Of a stretch of DNA of 49,162 bases, positions 1-7,681 are shown piece after piece. The notes under the pieces were generated by a model. The model made no database searches. It was not told the DNA's origin and worked only from the letters and a program-made list of their open reading frames with translations. This DNA comes from an uncultured Erysipelotrichaceae bacterium. GTDB lineage: Bacteria > Bacillota_I > Bacilli_A > RF39 > UBA660. The number at the start of each line of letters is the position of its first letter. Position 1 is the stretch's first letter. Where the stretch lies: NCBI GenBank assembly GCA_902783895.1, contig CACZST010000009.1:1-49162 (forward strand), in the 5' to 3' direction. Made by a program: the position numbers and the translations under genes.

Positions 1-65
1 GTAGGACTCGAACCTACGACCCAGCGGTTAACAGCCGCTTGCTCTACCAACTGAGCTAATCAAGC
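1..65 (-). tRNA. tRNA-Asn(GUU), 3' end cut by window edge
   Basis: Reads on the minus strand. The D arm, an anticodon stem of five pairs around loop CTGTTAA (anticodon GTT, Asn) and a T arm of GTAGG-TTCGAGT-CCTAC are all present. The 3' acceptor strand lies beyond base 1. It directly follows the terminator of an Asn-specific T-box, so its transcription is probably controlled by that riboswitch. Confidence 0.95.
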
Positions 66-73
66 ATAAATTA

Positions 74-330
74 AACAAAAAGCAGTTATAACATCCTTAA
101 GGACGAATAACTGCAATTCGCGGTACCACCTTATTTATCACAAATGTGATCACTCTATAGTTTCCATCTTTGAAACGTATAATATGGTAACGGATTACAG
201 CCGACATAATCTACTATTAATTTCGATTAGTAACTCTGTGGTGTTATTCATATAAGGCTTACTTGCTAGCTTTCACCATCCTAGCTCTCTAATAAGCAGT
301 TTCTTATATTACTTCTCCACTTCTTCGTAT
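74..330 (-). promoter_or_regulatory. T-box riboswitch leader, Asn specifier, upstream of tRNA-Asn
   Basis: The minus strand carries the conserved T-box sequence AAGGTGGTACCGCG (about 119-133). A terminator hairpin of GCAGTTAT/ATAACTGC follows (82-114) and ends in a U run. In stem I the specifier position reads GAAT-AAC-ACC, with AAC (Asn) at 243-245. The AGAGAGCT and GGTGAAAG stem I elements are also visible. The first structure after the terminator is tRNA-Asn, not a protein gene. Genes beyond the window edge may be co-regulated. Confidence 0.93.
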
Positions 331-357
331 TTATATAAAAATATTTATTAACAAAAT

Positions 358-433
358 TGGTGACCTGTACGGGATTTGAACCCATGAATCCATGCGTGAA
401 AGGCATGTGTGTTAACCGCTTCACCAACAGGCC
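358..433 (-). tRNA. tRNA-Glu(UUC)
   Basis: A cloverleaf can be folded on the minus strand. Acceptor GGCCTGT pairs with ACAGGTC, and anticodon loop CTTTCAC carries TTC. The T arm is intact, and CCA is encoded at 358-360. It lies 9 bases after tRNA-Ile in the same transcript direction. Confidence 0.96.
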
Positions 434-442
434 AAAATATAA

Positions 443-519
<77 letters not shown>

Positions 520-540
520 ATTATCTCACTTGACTTAATA

Positions 541-569
541 AGTATAACCTATTTTTTTTAATTTGACAA
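541..569 (-). promoter_or_regulatory. Promoter for the tRNA-Ile/Glu cluster
   Basis: On the minus strand, TTGTCA (564-569), a 17-base spacer and TATACT (541-546) lie about 20 bases ahead of tRNA-Ile. Apart from this element, nothing recognisable lies in 520-628. Confidence 0.7.
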
Positions 570-628
570 GATATTTTTCAAATTTTTTTCACATTTTTTA
601 AAACTTATTAATTTCAAGTGAATTTTTT

Positions 629-1345
629 CTATTTTTTAATATATTTTGACATTGACCTTATGTTTCTTAAACTATCAGCATCTTTATAAGCTTTATCAAT
701 GCTATTCCATAATCTAAATATAATTGATTTATTATCTAAATAACTAGTAATACCTGGTATAATACTTTCAAATTCCGAAACAACCTTTTCAATATGATCC
801 CTAGCTGGTGATGCAAAAACTTGACCTCTCGCATAATTTTGTGCCCAATCTTTCTTAAATGCACCTTCCAAATGACGATTTCTTTCTAAAAAATAAACAT
901 CATCACAATCAGCTAAAGTTTGTAAAACTACTTGATCAATTTTATCTTGCATATAACATCCATATTCATAAAATGTCTCTTCACTACCATATTTTTCATC
1001 TTCATATCTTACATACTGATTATATTCATCAGAAATTAATCCGCATTCAACACCACTATCAGATATGGTCAAATCAATTTGTTTCTCCTCTTCAGTAAAA
1101 TTTAAATCAAGAAAACCATTATCACCACTAACAGCTAAATTATAATTTTCCTTAATTAAATTAAAACTACTTATTTTCCCATCTTCTAAAGAAAAAGAAA
1201 ATACTCCATCACCAATACCAAATATAACTCTACCATTTCTAACTACCGAATTATAAAATTTCATATCACTATCAATTAGTATTAACCCTTTTTTATTTCT
1301 AGCCAATTGATAGCCCATCATTTTAAGTATATCTTCTAATTTCAT
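629..1345 (-). CDS. Hypothetical protein, 238 aa
   Basis: I do not recognise a family. The protein is soluble and acidic, with no signal peptide or membrane segment. The first 100 residues alternate hydrophobic and Gly/Asp-rich turns (for example IFGIGDGVFSFSLEDG), which suggests beta strands. Residues from about 125 on look helical. AGGTGAT lies a good distance before the ATG. It is transcribed from its own promoter at 1367-1394, which overlaps the end of the upstream HAD gene. The start is well supported; the function is unknown. Confidence 0.75.
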   Translation of the reverse strand: MKLEDILKMMGYQLARNKKGLILIDSDMKFYNSVVRNGRVIFGIGDGVFSFSLEDGKISSFNLIKENYNLAVSGDNGFLDLNFTEEEKQIDLTISDSGVECGLISDEYNQYVRYEDEKYGSEETFYEYGCYMQDKIDQVVLQTLADCDDVYFLERNRHLEGAFKKDWAQNYARGQVFASPARDHIEKVVSEFESIIPGITSYLDNKSIIFRLWNSIDKAYKDADSLRNIRSMSKYIKK

Positions 1346-1366
1346 ATAAAATCACCTGTGCAATAT

Positions 1367-1394
1367 ATTATAAAGAAAATTTTAGTAAAGTCAA
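1367..1394 (-). promoter_or_regulatory. Promoter for the 629-1345 gene
   Basis: TTGACT (1389-1394), a 16-base spacer and TATAAT (1367-1372) are present on the minus strand. The -35 element contains the TGA stop codon of the upstream HAD phosphatase gene. Confidence 0.75.
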
Positions 1395-1963
1395 TCAAAT
1401 TTACTTAATTTTCCATGCTGAACCAAATATGCCTTTTCAGATATTCTAACTAAAGGTAAATCTGCTTTTGAATCAGAATAAAACCTTTCAATCTTATAAT
1501 TAGAAATAACCTTATTAAGCCTTTTAATTTTTTCCTCACCTTTACAATTAATACCTTTAATTTTACCAGTATTTTTATCAGCTAATGTTCCAATTAAAGT
1601 TACGTTATCAAATTTACTAGAAAAAGGTTTAATTATAAATTCAGGAGAAGCTGAAATAATAAAAGTTTGCCTTTTCTCTTTCATATTATCTAGAAAATAC
1701 TTACAAATCTTATGTTCATTTTCCTTCCAAAAGCCATCTAAGTAATCATCTATATTATTTATATATTTAACAAACCCTAAAAATCTTCCTTTAAATTCTG
1801 TTAAATTAATCACATGACCTACCATCAAAATACCATTACCTAAAATATTAAAACAAAACGGAATTATTCTTTTATTCCTTTTTAAACAGTAAAAAAAGAA
1901 ATCTACAGTACTATCTCCATCATATATAGTTCCATCAAAATCATATACATCTATTTTTTTCAT
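1391..1963 (-). CDS. HAD-superfamily phosphatase (subfamily IB-like), 190 aa
   Basis: The N-terminus MKKIDVYDFDGTIYDGDS carries the DxDGT nucleophile/acid motif of HAD hydrolases. Motif II is the serine of IISASPEF. A late DSKADLPL segment fits the acidic motif IV of phosphoserine-phosphatase-like enzymes. It is probably a cytoplasmic phosphomonoesterase of unknown substrate. I chose the internal ATG at 1963 because GGGGTGGTG lies just before it; an in-frame start nine codons upstream lacks a good site. The gene ends in TGA, evidence that TGA is a stop in this organism. Confidence 0.85.
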   Translation of the reverse strand: MKKIDVYDFDGTIYDGDSTVDFFFYCLKRNKRIIPFCFNILGNGILMVGHVINLTEFKGRFLGFVKYINNIDDYLDGFWKENEHKICKYFLDNMKEKRQTFIISASPEFIIKPFSSKFDNVTLIGTLADKNTGKIKGINCKGEEKIKRLNKVISNYKIERFYSDSKADLPLVRISEKAYLVQHGKLSKFD

Positions 1964-2052
1964 TACACCACCCCATATTTTACTTAACATACATATTATA
2001 ACAGATATCTTAATTTTTTAATAAATAAACTCTTCCTTTTTTGTAAATTTCG

Positions 2053-2061
2053 TGTTATAAT
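2053..2061 (+). promoter_or_regulatory. Extended -10 promoter of tRNA-Lys
   Basis: TGTTATAAT is an extended -10 (TGn plus TATAAT at 2056-2061), 18 bases before the tRNA. The -35 region is weak (TTCCTT, 2033-2038). Confidence 0.65.
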
Positions 2062-2079
2062 TTACAAGTAATCACATTT

Positions 2080-2155
2080 GGACTGTTAGCTCAGTTGGTA
2101 GAGCAACTGACTCTTAATCAGTGGGTCTGGGGTTCGAGCCCCCAACAGTCCACCA
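2080..2155 (+). tRNA. tRNA-Lys(CUU)
   Basis: Acceptor GGACTGT pairs with ACAGTCC. The anticodon loop CTCTTAA carries CTT (Lys), and CCA is encoded at 2153-2155. It is a lone plus-strand gene between minus-strand genes and is terminated by the hairpin at 2168-2193. Confidence 0.96.
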
Positions 2156-2167
2156 TCTTAGTAAATT

Positions 2168-2193
2168 AAAAGATAGTTAAAACTATCTTTTTT
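2168..2193. terminator. Bidirectional terminator for tRNA-Lys and the DUF4186 gene
   Basis: AAAAGATAGT-TAAA-ACTATCTTTTTT forms a perfect hairpin flanked by A and T runs, so it can act both ways. The TAG stop of the DUF4186 gene (2183-2185) lies in the stem. Confidence 0.85.
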
Positions 2194-2542
2194 CGTATTC
2201 TTTTTTAATATAAGTCATTAAAACATTTACAATATAAGAAACTTGATCATCGGTAAGTTCAGTATTTTTCTTAATACCATGCCATTTTTCTAAACAACCG
2301 CGGCAGCAACATCCAGTCGCATGTTGAGCCACAAACACAGGATGTCCCCTCCAAGGTGTTTGCCTTCCATCATTTAATATAACTGAAGGTTTTAATCTTT
2401 TATTTATAAAATCATATGCATGACTTTCAATCTTATCAAGACCTTTATCACTAATGTACATTCTATCCTTATTAGATAAATGAAATTTACTTCTAAATTT
2501 AGAATAAGAAAGCCTTTTAAATAAATCATCTATTTTATCCAT
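2183..2542 (-). CDS. DUF4186 family protein, 119 aa
   Basis: The sequence matches my recollection of DUF4186: RSKFHLSNKDRMYI, then HAYDFINKRL, NDGRQTPWRGHPVFVAQHAT, and CCCRGCLEKWHGI. The clustered cysteines and conserved histidines (HPVF, QHATGCCCRGC, KWHG) suggest a metal site. The family has no established function that I know of. I preferred the ATG at 2542, preceded by AAAGGATGG, over an upstream in-frame start. It converges on tRNA-Lys and shares its terminator. Confidence 0.88.
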   Translation of the reverse strand: MDKIDDLFKRLSYSKFRSKFHLSNKDRMYISDKGLDKIESHAYDFINKRLKPSVILNDGRQTPWRGHPVFVAQHATGCCCRGCLEKWHGIKKNTELTDDQVSYIVNVLMTYIKKEYEKR

Positions 2543-2565
2543 AATAAACCATCCTTTAATCACTA

Positions 2566-2593
2566 AAATATACGCCCATAAAGGCGTATATTT
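2566..2593 (-). terminator. Terminator of the 2592-3803 gene
   Basis: AAATATACGCC and GGCGTATATTT form an 11-bp inverted repeat around a 6-base loop, followed on the minus strand by a T-rich end. The stem includes part of the TAA stop codon. Confidence 0.75.
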
Positions 2594-3803
2594 AAACTGC
2601 TAATTGAATCTTTTTTTCATTTCCAGATATTTCTTTAATAAAGTTACTATTTTTAATTGAAACTTCGTCATGATCTTTTAATGGATCAACCAAAATATAT
2701 GAACTTTTATCATCAATTTCTTTCATTTCTCTTGGAATTGCCATATAAACCACATCATAATCACAGTTTAAATCAAATTCCTTAGTAACATCATCAACTA
2801 TTTTTTTACTTGAAGTATTCATAGATATTAATGGACAATATCCTAAATTTTTAAATTCTAAATAAGCTTTATTAAACATTTCAATAAACTTAATAATCTT
2901 AGTTTTATCTTCAGCATTATCTTTTAAATAGTCATCATTTATTTGATATATAACAATATCAGTTATATAATTTTTAACCTTTTCTAAAGCTTCATAAATT
3001 TTTTTTATTTCACTACTAAAAAGTTCATCAGTAGTAGCACTGCCATAAATAAATGAAGCTACATTAAAGTTTTCCTTCTTTAAACTAATAATATTTTCTT
3101 CAAAAACTTCTCTATTTTTCCTATGTTTAATATCTAAGCAAGAAGCAAATACTAAATCAACATTATCATCTCTAAACTTACTTAAATCACTTGAAGTAAG
3201 TTTATCACCATCCGCAACCTTACGAATAATTAAATTATTACCTTCATAAGTATCTAACACTTCAGGCTCTAAAGCCTCTTTTGAAACTTCTTGTTTTTCT
3301 TCTTCTAAAACTTCTTTTTCATTACTAATTAAAACACTACTTTTACTAAAATCAACACCATACCCCGTTTTTTTCATTAATTCAAATTTCATACTAGCAT
3401 TTACAATATTACTTAAAGAAGAAACATAACCAACATTAGAATTTCCAAAAAAAGGAATATCAAAAGTGTTTGTTCCAACTTTAAATGAACTTCCAGAAAT
3501 CGGGATTGCGATACCATTATAATAATATTTATTAACTTCATCTTCTAAATATTGAATGGCGCGATTAAAAACTTTAATCCATGCGTTTGCAAAACCTGGG
3601 TCAGTCGATTTTGGCACGTAAATAATATAATCATCAGATCTTCTTAATGATTCACGAAGAGTCTTAACCACAACTTTTCTATCATCAACTTGTGTAATAA
3701 ACTTATTAAACCCATTTGGTCTTTTTAACTCTCCTAAAAGCCATTTAACATGTTCATCTGTTAAGGTATCGATATAATTTTCTTGCATTTTCCCATCAGG
3801 CAT
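2592..3803 (-). CDS. Hypothetical two-domain protein, 403 aa
   Basis: I do not recognise the N-terminal domain (about 1-150). It carries YIIYVPKSTDPGFANAW and a Gly/Asn-rich FFGNSNVGYVSSLSN segment. A Glu/Lys-rich linker (about 155-185) separates it from a C-terminal part with alternating strands and helices: DVNLVFAS-type strand, NVASFIYGSATTDE, DIVIYQIND, YCPLISMNT, YDVVYMAIP. That pattern resembles a TIM-barrel or GH25-like fold, but I see no clear catalytic pair, so no function is assigned. There is no signal peptide. The start has AGGTGATTGT before the ATG and a strong promoter just upstream. Confidence 0.75.
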   Translation of the reverse strand: MPDGKMQENYIDTLTDEHVKWLLGELKRPNGFNKFITQVDDRKVVVKTLRESLRRSDDYIIYVPKSTDPGFANAWIKVFNRAIQYLEDEVNKYYYNGIAIPISGSSFKVGTNTFDIPFFGNSNVGYVSSLSNIVNASMKFELMKKTGYGVDFSKSSVLISNEKEVLEEEKQEVSKEALEPEVLDTYEGNNLIIRKVADGDKLTSSDLSKFRDDNVDLVFASCLDIKHRKNREVFEENIISLKKENFNVASFIYGSATTDELFSSEIKKIYEALEKVKNYITDIVIYQINDDYLKDNAEDKTKIIKFIEMFNKAYLEFKNLGYCPLISMNTSSKKIVDDVTKEFDLNCDYDVVYMAIPREMKEIDDKSSYILVDPLKDHDEVSIKNSNFIKEISGNEKKIQLAV

Positions 3804-3829
3804 ACAATCACCTACTATCTATTAAAACA

Positions 3830-3859
3830 ATTATACATCCTTTATAAACAAAATGTCAA
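3830..3859 (-). promoter_or_regulatory. Strong sigma-A-type promoter for the 2592-3803 gene
   Basis: Perfect -35 TTGACA (3854-3859) and -10 TATAAT (3830-3835) with an 18-base spacer, about 27 bases before the start codon. Confidence 0.8.
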
Positions 3860-3873
3860 CATTTGTAAACAAA

Positions 3874-3900
3874 AAATAAAGCAAAATAGCCTTATTTTTA
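3874..3900 (-). terminator. Terminator of the P-type ATPase gene
   Basis: On the minus strand AAATAAGGC pairs with GCTTTATTT (one G-U pair) and is followed by a T run, just after the ATPase stop. Confidence 0.6.
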
Positions 3901-3904
3901 TACA

Positions 3905-6196
3905 TTATTTTATTTTCTTAGAAACCTTCTCAAAAAGATTTGTAAAAATATTAAAGAAAGTAAATGAAACAAATAGTAAAATTCCAAGAATAATTAATAA
4001 AGTAGGCGTCAAGTAAACTATAGAAAATACCTTTCTAAATAGTATTAAAGCAAGTACAAATATTGTAATTAATGATCCAAATAATACTCTTCTAAGTAAA
4101 TTAAAAGGAACACATATTTTATATAAAAGCATAAATCCAGTAAATCCAGTTAAAATAACACATAATGTCGATACCTCATCAGAAGTTATCTTAATAAATG
4201 AAGGTAAAAATGTCACTATAAGTATATTAAGAACAATCGTTAATGCAGTTGGAATAGATCTCCTAAGTACATTAATAATTATTCGTCCATTTATCCGTTC
4301 ATTATTCGGTTCAAGTGACAATATAAATCCAGGAATACCTATTGTAACCGCACTAGTTAATGTAAGCTGAATTGGTATAAAAGGATAAGTTTTACCAATA
4401 AATACAAATATTATTGCTAAAAGTGTTGCATAAGCTGTTTTACATAAGAATAAAGATGAAGACCTTTGGATATTATTAATACTTCTTCTACCTTCAGAAA
4501 CCACTTTAGGTAAAGATGCAAAATCAGAATCAAGTAAAACAAGCTGAGATACATTTCTAGCTGCATCTGTTCCACTATTCATCGCAATACTACAGTCAGC
4601 TTCTTTTAAAGCTAAAACATCATTAACTCCATCACCAGTCATCGCAACTATATGACCTTCTGCTTGAAGTCCCATCACAAGTTCTTTTTTTTGATCAGGT
4701 TTTACTCTACCAAAAACATTATATTCACTTGCAACCTCGCTAGGAAGTTTATCGGTATGACTCATATCAATATACTTAATATTATCAAGACCAACTTTTG
4801 CAGCTATTCCAGCCACTGTCCTAGGATTATCACCAGATATTATTTTAATATCAACACCTTGAGATTTAAAATACTCAAGAGTTGCCTTCGCATCTGGTCT
4901 AATTTCATCATTAATAACAATTAAAGCCATTGGTGTAAGTTCATTTGGAATTCTTTCATTTAATTTTTCTTTAGATTTAGCAAGTATTACTACCCTACAT
5001 TCCTTAGAATATAAATTTAAAATATCATCAATACTAGAAGTATCCTTTAAAACAATCTCAGGTGCCCCAATTATATAACTTACATCATTAAAAGAAAGAC
5101 CAGACCACTTATTAATTGATGAAAATGGTACCATTTCTATAACTTTATTTGAATCTTTTACTGAAAATTTATCAGCAATCGCAATCATCGTCTCATTGTC
5201 TTTATCCATATGATAGCTAACAGTTCCAAGTGCTTTCATTATTTCATCTTTAGTAGATTTTAAAGGAACAACCTTTGAAACACTCATTTTACCTGTAGTT
5301 AAAGTTCCAGTTTTATCCAAACAAATAGTATCGACCCTAGCCAAAGTTTCAATACAATATAACTCCTGAACTAAAACCTTGTATTTAGCAAGTCTAATAA
5401 CACTAATTGCTAAAACCGTACTTGTAAGTAAAACAAGTCCCTCTGGAATCATACCAACTAATCCCGCAACCGCCTTTAAAGCTGCTTGACCAATCGAACT
5501 AGCATCTTTAAGCTGACTTAAAAATAATAAAATACCTATTGGAACAATTATGATTGAAATAAATTTTAAAACCTTATTTATAAAATTCATTATTTCAGAA
5601 TTAACTTTTTTCAAATATTTAGCCTCAGATGATATTTTAGCTGTATAATTATCCTCTCCAACATGAATAACCTTACAAATAGCCCTACCACTTACAATAA
5701 AACTACCAGATAAAAGCATATCACCCTTCTTTTTTAAAATCGGTTCAGACTCACCAGTAATTAATGATTCATTTACTAAAACATCACCAGATATTACTTT
5801 ACTATCAACAACTATTTGATTACCTGGTTTAAACTTAATCACATCACCTAAAACAATATCGTGAATCCCAATTTCTTTATCTTTACCATCTCTTAAAACA
5901 ACAGCCTTTGTTTCATTTAATAAAGAAAGTTTATCAACAATTCTCTTACTTCTTATTTCTTGAATTGTACTAATCAAAGTATTACAAAAAGCAACCCCTA
6001 AAAAAAGCAAATTTTTATATGAATGAACAAATATAACAACAAGTCCTAAACCTAAATTCAAAAAATTAAATATAGTAAAAAGATTAGTCATTATAATTTG
6101 ACCAACTGTTTTTGTTTTTACTTCTGCCTTATAATTAACAAACCCCTTTTCTCTAAGTTCCTTTACTTCTTTACTTGATAAACCTTGTATATTCAT
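3905..6196 (-). CDS. CtpE-like cation-transporting P-type ATPase, 763 aa
   Basis: This is a membrane ATPase that pumps cations by an E1-E2 cycle. TGES (147-150) is the actuator motif and DKTGTLT (294-300) holds the phosphorylated aspartate. TGDGVND and related hinge motifs lie near 530, with hydrophobic segments around 35-75, 205-265 and the last 170 residues. The M4 motif is PEGLVLL (251-257), not the PEMLP of MgtA or the PExLP of SERCA-like pumps. It is followed by LVQELYCIETLARVD. This is the pattern I associate with mycobacterial CtpE, linked to calcium uptake. Substrate remains inference. GAGG precedes the start. It is monocistronic. Confidence 0.9.
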   Translation of the reverse strand: MNIQGLSSKEVKELREKGFVNYKAEVKTKTVGQIIMTNLFTIFNFLNLGLGLVVIFVHSYKNLLFLGVAFCNTLISTIQEIRSKRIVDKLSLLNETKAVVLRDGKDKEIGIHDIVLGDVIKFKPGNQIVVDSKVISGDVLVNESLITGESEPILKKKGDMLLSGSFIVSGRAICKVIHVGEDNYTAKISSEAKYLKKVNSEIMNFINKVLKFISIIIVPIGILLFLSQLKDASSIGQAALKAVAGLVGMIPEGLVLLTSTVLAISVIRLAKYKVLVQELYCIETLARVDTICLDKTGTLTTGKMSVSKVVPLKSTKDEIMKALGTVSYHMDKDNETMIAIADKFSVKDSNKVIEMVPFSSINKWSGLSFNDVSYIIGAPEIVLKDTSSIDDILNLYSKECRVVILAKSKEKLNERIPNELTPMALIVINDEIRPDAKATLEYFKSQGVDIKIISGDNPRTVAGIAAKVGLDNIKYIDMSHTDKLPSEVASEYNVFGRVKPDQKKELVMGLQAEGHIVAMTGDGVNDVLALKEADCSIAMNSGTDAARNVSQLVLLDSDFASLPKVVSEGRRSINNIQRSSSLFLCKTAYATLLAIIFVFIGKTYPFIPIQLTLTSAVTIGIPGFILSLEPNNERINGRIIINVLRRSIPTALTIVLNILIVTFLPSFIKITSDEVSTLCVILTGFTGFMLLYKICVPFNLLRRVLFGSLITIFVLALILFRKVFSIVYLTPTLLIILGILLFVSFTFFNIFTNLFEKVSKKIK

Positions 6197-6339
6197 TATT
6201 CATTACCTCAAAATAATTTTACCACAAATAAAACATAAATAAAATAACATTATTGTAAGGTTTCATCAAACAAACACATTTATTAAAAAAATTAATAAAA
6301 TCAAGTAAATATATGATAAAATAAATAAAAGGTGATAAC

Positions 6340-6924
6340 ATGAAATTTTATTTAGAAACCCCTACTTTAAAAAGAAAAGAAGATGCCTTAAACTATTTAA
6401 AAGAACATCAAGAATATGATTCTGACATTAATGGAACCGGTGGGATGGACGAATGTTTAGATGAACTTACCTATGAAAACTGGCTTGAAATTCAAGATAA
6501 AATGACAAATGAAAAATATGCTGAAAGTATAAATAGATGTCCTGGTAAAACATATTTTTTAATAAGAAAAGAAGATAATAAAATAATCGGTATGATTAAT
6601 ATTAGATATAATTTAACTGAAGCAATGTTACATTTTGGAGGTCATATCGGTTATGGTATAAGACCTGCTGAAAGAAGAAAAGGATATAATAAAATTAATT
6701 TATACTTAGGATTAATAAAAGCCAAAGAAGAATTTAATTTAGATAAAGTAATGTTAGACTGCAGTGTAGATAACATAGGAAGTAATAAAACAATTAAAGC
6801 ATTAGGCGGAATATTAGAAAGATGCGAAATAGATCCAGATGATAATACATTAACTAATGTATATTGGATAAATACAGAAAGTTCAATTAAAAAGTATAAT
6901 CACATATACTCAAAACACATATAA
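6340..6924 (+). CDS. GNAT-family N-acetyltransferase, 194 aa
   Basis: Predicted to move an acetyl group from acetyl-CoA to an amine. The acetyl-CoA pyrophosphate loop is visible as GIRPAERRKGYNK (about 106-118), preceded by the strand IIGMINIRYN and followed by LDCSVDNIGSNKTIKALGG, typical of the GNAT core. Closest in layout to the small stand-alone acetyltransferases annotated as COG3981. AAAGGTGATAAC precedes the ATG. It converges on the ASCH gene and shares its terminator. Substrate is unknown. Confidence 0.88.
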   Translation: MKFYLETPTLKRKEDALNYLKEHQEYDSDINGTGGMDECLDELTYENWLEIQDKMTNEKYAESINRCPGKTYFLIRKEDNKIIGMINIRYNLTEAMLHFGGHIGYGIRPAERRKGYNKINLYLGLIKAKEEFNLDKVMLDCSVDNIGSNKTIKALGGILERCEIDPDDNTLTNVYWINTESSIKKYNHIYSKHI

Positions 6925-6960
6925 AAAAACAAATACATCATCATCAAATATTTGTTTTTT
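6924..6960. terminator. Bidirectional terminator between GNAT and ASCH genes
   Basis: AAAAAACAAATA (6924-6935) and TATTTGTTTTTT (6949-6960) are inverted around a 13-base loop. The TGA stop of the convergent ASCH gene lies in the loop, and the last base of the GNAT stop starts the stem. Confidence 0.8.
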
Positions 6961-7528
6961 TGTTTATATAACCACTTTTTATAATATCGTATTTACTATT
7001 TTCTAAATACTTCCTATCTTTATTTTTAAATTCTAATGTCTTTTCCATTTCAGCGCAGCTCATACAAAAATTATCTTCATAAATACTTTCATGTTTATTA
7101 TAAAACTCCTTTTCATACATCTCTTCATTATTCAAATAATCTAATATTTTAGGAAATTTTTCAATATTCAAATAACTCCTTGGAGCCGAAAACATATAAT
7201 CTATTTCCTTTAATTTTTTAATCGAAATTGGCTTTTTATAGAGCTGTAAACTTTCTATCGGAATCACATAAAGTTCACCATTTTCAATATTTTCATTAAT
7301 TCTCTTATAAATATCTGTATCCTTTTCATATTTTAAAATTTCTTCTAAAACAAAAAGCGGTTTTCCAAGTTCCATTACCCCTACCACTTCCTGAACCGGA
7401 TAACTTAAGTATAAATATGCAGTTACTGGTTCCTTACAAAAACGTTTTTGATATTCATATTTTTTTATATCATATAAAATTGGTCTAAAAAATTCTGGCC
7501 TAAAACTTAAAAATATTTTTCTTTTCAT
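6944..7528 (-). CDS. ASCH/PUA-like domain protein, 194 aa
   Basis: The N-terminus (FLSFRPEFFRPILYDIKKYEY) and the strand LYLSYPVQEVVGVME have the ASCH pattern of a beta barrel that may bind RNA or nucleotides: SxxPxFxxxIxxGxKxxEfR, then YxxxPvxxVvG. A later PISIKKLKEIDYMFSAPRSY segment is also found, in frame-shifted form, in the degraded gene at 15234-15552. A CMSC pair lies near residue 153. There is no signal peptide. It ends in TGA inside the shared terminator. Confidence 0.7.
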   Translation of the reverse strand: MKRKIFLSFRPEFFRPILYDIKKYEYQKRFCKEPVTAYLYLSYPVQEVVGVMELGKPLFVLEEILKYEKDTDIYKRINENIENGELYVIPIESLQLYKKPISIKKLKEIDYMFSAPRSYLNIEKFPKILDYLNNEEMYEKEFYNKHESIYEDNFCMSCAEMEKTLEFKNKDRKYLENSKYDIIKSGYINKKTNI

Positions 7529-7645
7529 AGCAACTCCTTTATAATAATTAATTTAAATCCTATCATACATTTGTTTAATTTACAAGACAACAACTAAATA
7601 TTAACAAATAATTTATTTTAATTTTACCAAATAAAATTTAATATA

Positions 7646-7654
7646 TGCTATAAT
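7646..7654 (+). promoter_or_regulatory. Extended -10 promoter for the surface-protein gene
   Basis: TGCTATAAT (TGn plus TATAAT at 7649-7654), with only a weak -35 (TTACCA, 7624-7629), lies about 27 bases before the ATG. Confidence 0.65.
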
Positions 7655-7681
7655 AAATATATAATAAACGGAGTTGATACT

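Noticed and set aside
859..1098. Plus-strand open frame of 79 codons
   Set aside because: Lies antisense within the hypothetical gene at 629-1345, His-rich by reverse-complement bias, and has no ribosome binding site.
3905..6196. MgtA/SERCA-type assignment for the P-type ATPase
   Set aside because: The M4 motif is PEGLVLL and the following VQELYCIETLARVD fits the CtpE group better.
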